DNA from: Pseudomonadota bacterium
GTDB taxonomy: Bacteria > Pseudomonadota > Gammaproteobacteria > Burkholderiales > Burkholderiaceae_C
Assembly: GCA_018241265.1 (NCBI GenBank)
Contig: JAFEEF010000015.1
Location: 395-55,855, forward strand
Reading direction: 5' to 3'
DNA: 55,461 nucleotides
The position numbers were made by a program, and so were the translations under genes. Shown in pieces: positions 51,344 through 55,461 of the stretch. The first letter of the stretch is position 1. Each line of letters starts with the position of its first letter. The notes below the pieces were generated by a model. The model saw nothing but the letters and a program-made list of their open reading frames with translations, ran no database searches and was not told the DNA's origin.

Positions 51344-52272
51344 TCGACGACAGCGCGGCGGCCGAACAGATCGTGCGCGGCGTGAACCAGGGCGTCGCGC
51401 CGGTGACCTACGGCCAGGGCGACCGTGCACCGCGCGGCGACTACGCACAGGCGCGCGCCGACTACACCTGCGAGCAGCCGTGGCATCTCTACACCGCGGC
51501 GGACCACGATCTCTATCGTCGGCTGTACGAGCGCCAGGCGTCACAGCTCGAGGGCCTGGCATGCGGCGAGTTCATCGACGCGGTGGGTCAGCTCGGCGCG
51601 CCGGCGCAGATCCCGCGCTTCGACGCGCTGAGCGAGCGACTGATGCGCGCGACCGGCTGGGAGGTCGTCGCCGTGCCGGGGCTGATACCGGAAGAAGCGT
51701 TCTTCTCGCTGCTGTCTCGCCGCAAGTTTCCGGTGACCGGCTGGATCCGCAAGCCCGAAGAGTTCGACTACGTGGTCGAGCCCGATGTCTTTCACGACCT
51801 GTTCGGCCACGTGCCGCTGCTCTTCAATCCGGTGTTCGCCGACTACATGCAGGCGTATGGCGCCGGAGGGCTCAAGGCCAGCCGCCTCGAGGCCTGCGAG
51901 TACCTTGCGCGGCTCTACTGGTACACGGTCGAATTCGGCCTGATCCGCACCGGCGACGGCCTGCGGGCGTATGGCGCGGGCATCCTGTCGTCGGCCGGCG
52001 AGCTGAGGCACAGCGTGACGAGCGCGGCGCCGCGGCGTGTCGGCTTCGACCTCGAGCGCATCATGCGCACGCGCTACAAGATCGACAGCTACCAGGCGAG
52101 CTACTTCGTGATCGATTCGTTCGAGCAACTGTTCGATGCGACGGCGCCGGACTTCAGGCCGACCTACCGGCGTGTCGCCGGGCGGCCGGAGATCGAAGCC
52201 GGCGCGCTGGCGAGCGGCGACCGGTTGGTCGACATCGGCGGCGACGGCGAACTCATACGGACGGCGGCTTGA
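51331..52272 (+). CDS. phhA: Phenylalanine 4-monooxygenase
   Basis: A 313-residue monomeric bacterial hydroxylase that makes tyrosine from phenylalanine with tetrahydrobiopterin, iron and oxygen. Iron ligands are His155 and His160 (FHDLFGHVPLL) and Glu201 (YTVEFGLI). RKFPVTGWIRKPEEFDYVVE is the usual pterin-site segment. There is no regulatory ACT domain, as expected in bacteria. A GTG at 51331, overlapping the pheC stop by 13 bp, is the likely start; TTG at 51340 is an alternative. The end overlaps the convergent hydrolase gene by 20 bp. The partner pterin dehydratase (phhB) is not in this cluster. Confidence 0.92.
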   Translation: MAALIDDSAAAEQIVRGVNQGVAPVTYGQGDRAPRGDYAQARADYTCEQPWHLYTAADHDLYRRLYERQASQLEGLACGEFIDAVGQLGAPAQIPRFDALSERLMRATGWEVVAVPGLIPEEAFFSLLSRRKFPVTGWIRKPEEFDYVVEPDVFHDLFGHVPLLFNPVFADYMQAYGAGGLKASRLEACEYLARLYWYTVEFGLIRTGDGLRAYGAGILSSAGELRHSVTSAAPRRVGFDLERIMRTRYKIDSYQASYFVIDSFEQLFDATAPDFRPTYRRVAGRPEIEAGALASGDRLVDIGGDGELIRTAA

Positions 52273-53200
52273 TCTCGGCGGCCGGCACGTCGATCGGTGC
52301 CGCGAGCCAGCGATCGACTTCATCGGCCACCGCCTGCGCATAGACCATGTGGACATGGGCGACCGTCGTCAGCAGGCGGTTGTCGGCACCGGGCAGGGTC
52401 GCGACCGACGGCGGGAACACGATGTTGTCGCAGTTGCCGTAGAAGCAGGTGTAGCGCCGGTACGGATGGGCGCGTTCCGCCTCGCGCCGGGCGAGCGCCA
52501 CGAGCCAGTCACTGCCGAGACGCATCTGACGCCCATTGCGGGCCCGCGAAACACCGGCGAGCCAGGTACCGTGGTGCGGCGATCCGATCGTCACGATGCG
52601 ATGCACGCGGTACGGGTCGGTTTGCGCGGACCACCAATCGCGTGCCGCCAGGCCGCCCATGCTGTGCGCCACCAGCAGTGGCGCGACGCCCGTGGCGTGC
52701 TCGATGCGGCGTACCGCGGCGTCGACGATGTCGCGGTAGGCGTCGATCGGGCCGAGCACCGGCTCGAGGTTCACGGCGACGAACGGCACGCCACGCCGGC
52801 GCAGCCGTGCCATCCATGGGTTCCACAGCGCGCGGTTGCAGAAGAAGCCGTGGATGAAGACGATGCCGCGCCGGCCCGTCGCCGATCCATCGACGTGGTC
52901 GGGCTCGGCCGAACTGAAAAACGGTTGGCGCCAGCAGAACACGCGCGGCGCGGTCCGCACCTCGCCGAGCCAGGCGCGCAGCAGTTGTGCCGCGCCGGCG
53001 CGCGGCGTGGGATCATCGCGTCGATGGACCTGCGCCAGCAACACGAACTCGGCTCCGATGACCAGCGCGTAGCCGCCGGCGAGCAGCGCCAAGCCGCCGA
53101 ACGCCCAGGTACCGCGGCCGCCAAAGATGCAAACGGCGGCCCAGCCGACGACCAATGCGGCCATCGTCAACGTGATGGCTTGCTGCAAGCGGGCGATCAT
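52253..53200 (-). CDS. Alpha/beta hydrolase, lipase-like, membrane anchored
   Basis: A 315-residue protein with two N-terminal hydrophobic helices (about 8-27 and 31-56), which suggest an inner-membrane anchor. The alpha/beta-hydrolase domain follows. The oxyanion strand is VFIHGFFCN (about 114-122). The nucleophile is Ser180 in AHSMGG. The SPHHGTWLAG segment resembles triacylglycerol lipases. A catalytic Asp and the final His (VAHVHMVYAQ) are likely near 250-295. A substrate cannot be assigned; lipids or esters are probable. It is convergent with phhA, with a 20-bp overlap, and 53 bp from the divergent FFLEELY gene. Confidence 0.85.
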   Translation of the reverse strand: MIARLQQAITLTMAALVVGWAAVCIFGGRGTWAFGGLALLAGGYALVIGAEFVLLAQVHRRDDPTPRAGAAQLLRAWLGEVRTAPRVFCWRQPFFSSAEPDHVDGSATGRRGIVFIHGFFCNRALWNPWMARLRRRGVPFVAVNLEPVLGPIDAYRDIVDAAVRRIEHATGVAPLLVAHSMGGLAARDWWSAQTDPYRVHRIVTIGSPHHGTWLAGVSRARNGRQMRLGSDWLVALARREAERAHPYRRYTCFYGNCDNIVFPPSVATLPGADNRLLTTVAHVHMVYAQAVADEVDRWLAAPIDVPAAEIKPPSV

Positions 53201-53253
53201 CGCGACATGCTAGTCGACCGGCGCGGCGCAGCACGTCAGCGCCATGGCGGGCG

Positions 53254-53976
53254 ATGAGCTCGCAGGCCGAGCACATCCTGGCGCAACTGGCCGCCGTCGC
53301 GAGCGAGCGCGCGAAGCGCGCCGCGCGGCCGGCGTTGCGGGCCCGGGTCGACGGACTGAAAGACTACCAGCAGCGCCGCTTTGCCCGCACCTACGAAGAC
53401 CTGCTGGCGACGCCACGCTATGCGGCAGCAGCGCGCTTCTTCCTCGACGAGCTCTACGGCCCGGCGAACTTCGAGCGCCGCGACGCGCAATTCGCACGGG
53501 TCGTGCCGACGCTCGTGAGGCTGTTTCCGCAGCCGGTGATCGACACCGTCGCGCACCTCGGGGAGTTGCACGCGCTGTCCGAGCGTCTCGATACCCGCAT
53601 GGCGGCTGCGCTGGCCGAGACTGCACCTCTCGACGCCGCGAGTTACATTCGCGCATGGCAGGCCACGGGCGAGCCGGAGGCACGCGCCGAGCAGATCGAG
53701 CTGATGCTGGTCGTCGGCCGCTCGCTCGATCGCTTCGTCAGGAATGCGTTGATACGCCACAGCCTGCGCATGATGCGTGCCCCGGCTGCCGCAGCGGGGC
53801 TGGGCGAGCTTCAGGTGTTTCTCGAATCGGGCCTAGCTGCATTCAGGGCGATGAACAGCGCGACCGAGTTTCTGGCGACCATCGAACAACGCGAACGATC
53901 GCTCGCGGCAGCCTTGTTCGCCGCGGCGCCCGACGATCCCGCCGCGTGGCAAGCGGCGCTGGGGCGGCTGCCATGA
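53254..53976 (+). CDS. FFLEELY-motif hypothetical protein
   Basis: A 240-residue, fully helical cytoplasmic protein. It carries the family's defining motif in RFFLDELYGPANFERRDAQF (about residues 62-81), with Asp in place of the usual first Glu. The preceding LKDYQQRRFARTYEDLLA and following PVIDTVAHLGELHALSERLD are also typical. These proteins have no known function and are common in proteobacteria. The stop overlaps the start of the next MBL-fold gene by 4 bp (ATGA), so the two are translationally coupled and may share a role. No clear ribosome site is seen before the ATG at 53254. Confidence 0.82.
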   Translation: MSSQAEHILAQLAAVASERAKRAARPALRARVDGLKDYQQRRFARTYEDLLATPRYAAAARFFLDELYGPANFERRDAQFARVVPTLVRLFPQPVIDTVAHLGELHALSERLDTRMAAALAETAPLDAASYIRAWQATGEPEARAEQIELMLVVGRSLDRFVRNALIRHSLRMMRAPAAAAGLGELQVFLESGLAAFRAMNSATEFLATIEQRERSLAAALFAAAPDDPAAWQAALGRLP

Positions 53977-54923
53977 CGCGCATCGCGCATCCCGGCACGG
54001 CTTTCGCCCGGGCGGGCCTGCGCGTGCTCGAGCGCGGCTGGCTGTCGTCGAACAACATCGTGCTGGTCGGCAGCGACGAGTGCGTCGTCGTCGATACCGG
54101 CTATGCGAGCCACGCCGAGCAGACCCTTGCGCTCGTGCAGGCCGCGCTGCCCGCGGGCCGCCGCCTCGACCGGATCGTCAACACGCATCTGCATTCGGAC
54201 CATTGCGGCGGCAACGCCATGCTGCAGCGCGTGCACGGCTGCGCGATCGACGTACCTGCTGCTGCGGCCGGCCACGTCGATCGCTGGGACGAAGAGGTTC
54301 TCACCTATCACGCCACCGGCCAGCATTGCGAGCGCTTCCAACGGACGGGCGTGCTCGTTCCCGGGTCCACCGTCCGCCTCGGCCGACTTCCATGGGACGT
54401 GCATGCGGCACCGGGCCACGATCCCGAGTCCGTCGTCCTGTATCAGCCCGACGTCGGCGTCCTGATTTCGGCGGATGCGTTGTGGGAGGACGGTTTCGGC
54501 GTCGTCTTTCCGGAGTTGGTCGGCGAGCCGGGCTTCGACGACGTTCGCGCCACGCTGGACCGGATCGCATCGCTGGATGTGCAGTGGGTGATCCCTGGCC
54601 ATGGCGCACCGTTCAGCGATTTTCGGGCTGCACTCGAACGTGCCTATCGACGCCTGGATCGTCTGGCAGCGGCCCCTTTGCGCCACGTGCGACACGCCGC
54701 GAAGGTCCTGATCAAGTTCCACTTGCTGGAAGTGAGAGCCACGTCGCACGACGCGCTCGCCGACTGGGCGGCGGCGGCGCCCTATTTCGTCACGATGCAC
54801 GGGCGCTGTTTCGCGGACCTTGGCCTGCGCGCGTGGCTCGCCGAGTTGATCGCGGAACTGGTCGCGTCCGGCGCGTTGTCACAGGATTCGGAGTTTGTGC
54901 GCGAACCGGATCCGGCGCAGTAG
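53973..54923 (+). CDS. MBL-fold metallohydrolase
   Basis: A 316-residue metallo-beta-lactamase-fold hydrolase. The metal site motif THLHSDH is at residues 71-77. Then come AAPGHDPESVVLY (the second metal His), ISADALWEDGFGVVFPEL (bridging Asp) and VIPGHGAPF (last His). The C-terminal 80 residues are helical and end in RCFADLGLRAWLAELIAEL, a likely winged-helix-like tail. The ATG overlaps the stop of the FFLEELY gene by 4 bp. Substrates of such proteins range from thioesters to lactones and cannot be deduced. It is the last plus-strand gene before the rRNA operon, which points toward it. Confidence 0.88.
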   Translation: MTRIAHPGTAFARAGLRVLERGWLSSNNIVLVGSDECVVVDTGYASHAEQTLALVQAALPAGRRLDRIVNTHLHSDHCGGNAMLQRVHGCAIDVPAAAAGHVDRWDEEVLTYHATGQHCERFQRTGVLVPGSTVRLGRLPWDVHAAPGHDPESVVLYQPDVGVLISADALWEDGFGVVFPELVGEPGFDDVRATLDRIASLDVQWVIPGHGAPFSDFRAALERAYRRLDRLAAAPLRHVRHAAKVLIKFHLLEVRATSHDALADWAAAAPYFVTMHGRCFADLGLRAWLAELIAELVASGALSQDSEFVREPDPAQ

Positions 54924-55005
54924 GGGCCGGCTTTGTTGGAATGAGGGAATGAGCAGGTCGCGGTAGGGAGCAAAAGTCCGCGCCCAATAATCCACGCCCA
55001 AAAGC

Positions 55006-55038
55006 AAAGGGCCCTCGTCGATACGACGAGGGCCCTTT
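55006..55038 (-). terminator. Intrinsic terminator of the rRNA operon
   Basis: AAAGGGCCCTCGTCG and CGACGAGGGCCCTTT are perfect 15-bp inverse complements with a three-base loop. On the minus strand the stem is followed by a T-rich tail (TTTGCTTTT). It lies just after the 5S 3' end and, being symmetrical with TTTTC on the plus strand, may also end the MBL-gene transcript. Confidence 0.9.
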
Positions 55039-55047
55039 TCAATAGTA

Positions 55048-55161
55048 GCCTGACAATGTCCTACTTTCACACGGGAATCCGCACTATCATCGGCGCTGAG
55101 GCGTTTCACTGTCCTGTTCGGGATGGGAAGGAGTGGGACCACCTCGCTATGGTCATCAGGC
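55048..55161 (-). rRNA. rrf: 5S ribosomal RNA
   Basis: On the minus strand the sequence runs GCCTGATGACCATAGCGAGG, through CCCACTCCTTCCCATCCCGA and ACAGTGAAACGCCTC, to GTGAAAGTAGGACATTGTCA and GGCT, which is a standard betaproteobacterial 5S RNA of about 114 bases. The GCCTGA and TCAGGC ends pair as helix I. The exact ends may be off by one to two bases. It is followed by a strong intrinsic terminator. Confidence 0.95.
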
Positions 55162-55331
55162 TTAACCGGACACCGCTGTCCCGATACCGGGAGAGCAGCC
55201 AATTCGCAGAGTCGCACGTCGATTCTCATCGACGCGAATCAGATTCTTGATTGCGGCCACCAGCTCCCTATTGGAGCGCGGCACAACATACTCAACCTGA
55301 CGATCTTCAACGATCCGTCAAAGTTATAGGG
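55162..55331 (-). other. 23S-5S rRNA spacer
   Basis: About 170 bases between the 23S and 5S genes hold no tRNA and no convincing coding frame. The 23S processing stem strand is expected at the border near 55331. It is transcribed as part of the rRNA precursor. Confidence 0.7.
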
Positions 55332-55461
55332 TCAAGCCTCACGAGCAATTAGTACCGGTTAGCTTAACGCATTACTGCGCTTCCACATCCGGCCTATCAA
55401 CGTCCTGGTCTCGAACGACTCTTCAGGGGGCTCAAGTCCCCGGCAAGACTCATCTTGAGAC
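55332..55461 (-). rRNA. rrl: 23S ribosomal RNA, 3' end (partial)
   Basis: The minus strand ends in the conserved 23S terminus: CTAATTGCTCGTGAGGCTTG next to ACCC, preceded by GTTAAGCTAACCGGTACTAA. The gene continues past the right edge. The 3' boundary is approximate. It confirms the order 23S-5S-terminator, reading toward the left. Confidence 0.93.

Noticed and set aside
55056-55329. Short frames across the 5S gene and spacer
   Set aside because: They overlap rRNA, which explains the sequence.

Overview
The window is high-GC DNA from a betaproteobacterium, most likely a Burkholderiales of the Rubrivivax/Leptothrix/Comamonadaceae type. The placement is inferred from a PEP-CTERM protein, a fused isobutyryl-CoA mutase end, an hpd/phhA locus, a glp-like polyol ABC cluster with dhaKL, and GC-rich intergenic repeats of the Comamonadaceae kind. 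It is chromosomal and mostly metabolic. No phage, insertion sequence, CRISPR array, plasmid gene or tRNA was seen. Genes are tightly packed on both strands, with many 4-20 bp overlaps.

Layout. 1-1.8 kb: 3' end of an acyl-CoA mutase, a histidine phosphatase and a YdeI-like protein. 1.9-5.6 kb: an envelope-lipid glycosylation group (ChbG/HpnK deacetylase, GtrA, ArnT-like transferase, GT2). 5.7-14.0 kb: a NUDIX-MBL fusion, a DUF72 protein, two related glycine-zipper lipoproteins, an S9 peptidase, a CorA-type transporter and a 57-aa protein. 14.0-24.5 kb: a biotinyl-carboxyltransferase fusion, two tandem AfsR/SARP-type giant regulators and a five-repeat PEP-CTERM surface protein. 24.8-28.7 kb: a WHGGG-repeat secreted protein, D-amino-acid dehydrogenase coupled to an L,D-transpeptidase, a second L,D-transpeptidase, and a Ser/Thr-rich exported protein. 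28.9-35.5 kb: AMP nucleosidase, EF-G2, a membrane protein, purT and a DUF2785 protein.

35.56-37.0 kb holds the least explained part: an HTH regulator, a shared 20-bp inverted repeat at its own promoter and at a second promoter, a leader with an intrinsic terminator, and two small proteins behind that terminator. I rate this module the best candidate for an undescribed system. 37.1-40.0 kb: aldo/keto reductase, DUF2855 and HDOD proteins.

40.0-48.6 kb is one long minus-strand unit: LacI regulator, solute-binding protein, two permeases, a 66-aa membrane protein, two ATPases, DhaL and DhaK. It should import a polyol or short ketose and phosphorylate it. A probable aquaporin C-terminal remnant lies just upstream. 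48.8-52.3 kb is an aromatic amino-acid locus: an Lrp regulator divergent from hpd-pheC-phhA. 52.3-54.9 kb: a lipase-like hydrolase, a FFLEELY-motif protein and an MBL-fold hydrolase. The right edge is the end of an rRNA operon on the minus strand (23S 3' end, 5S, intrinsic terminator).
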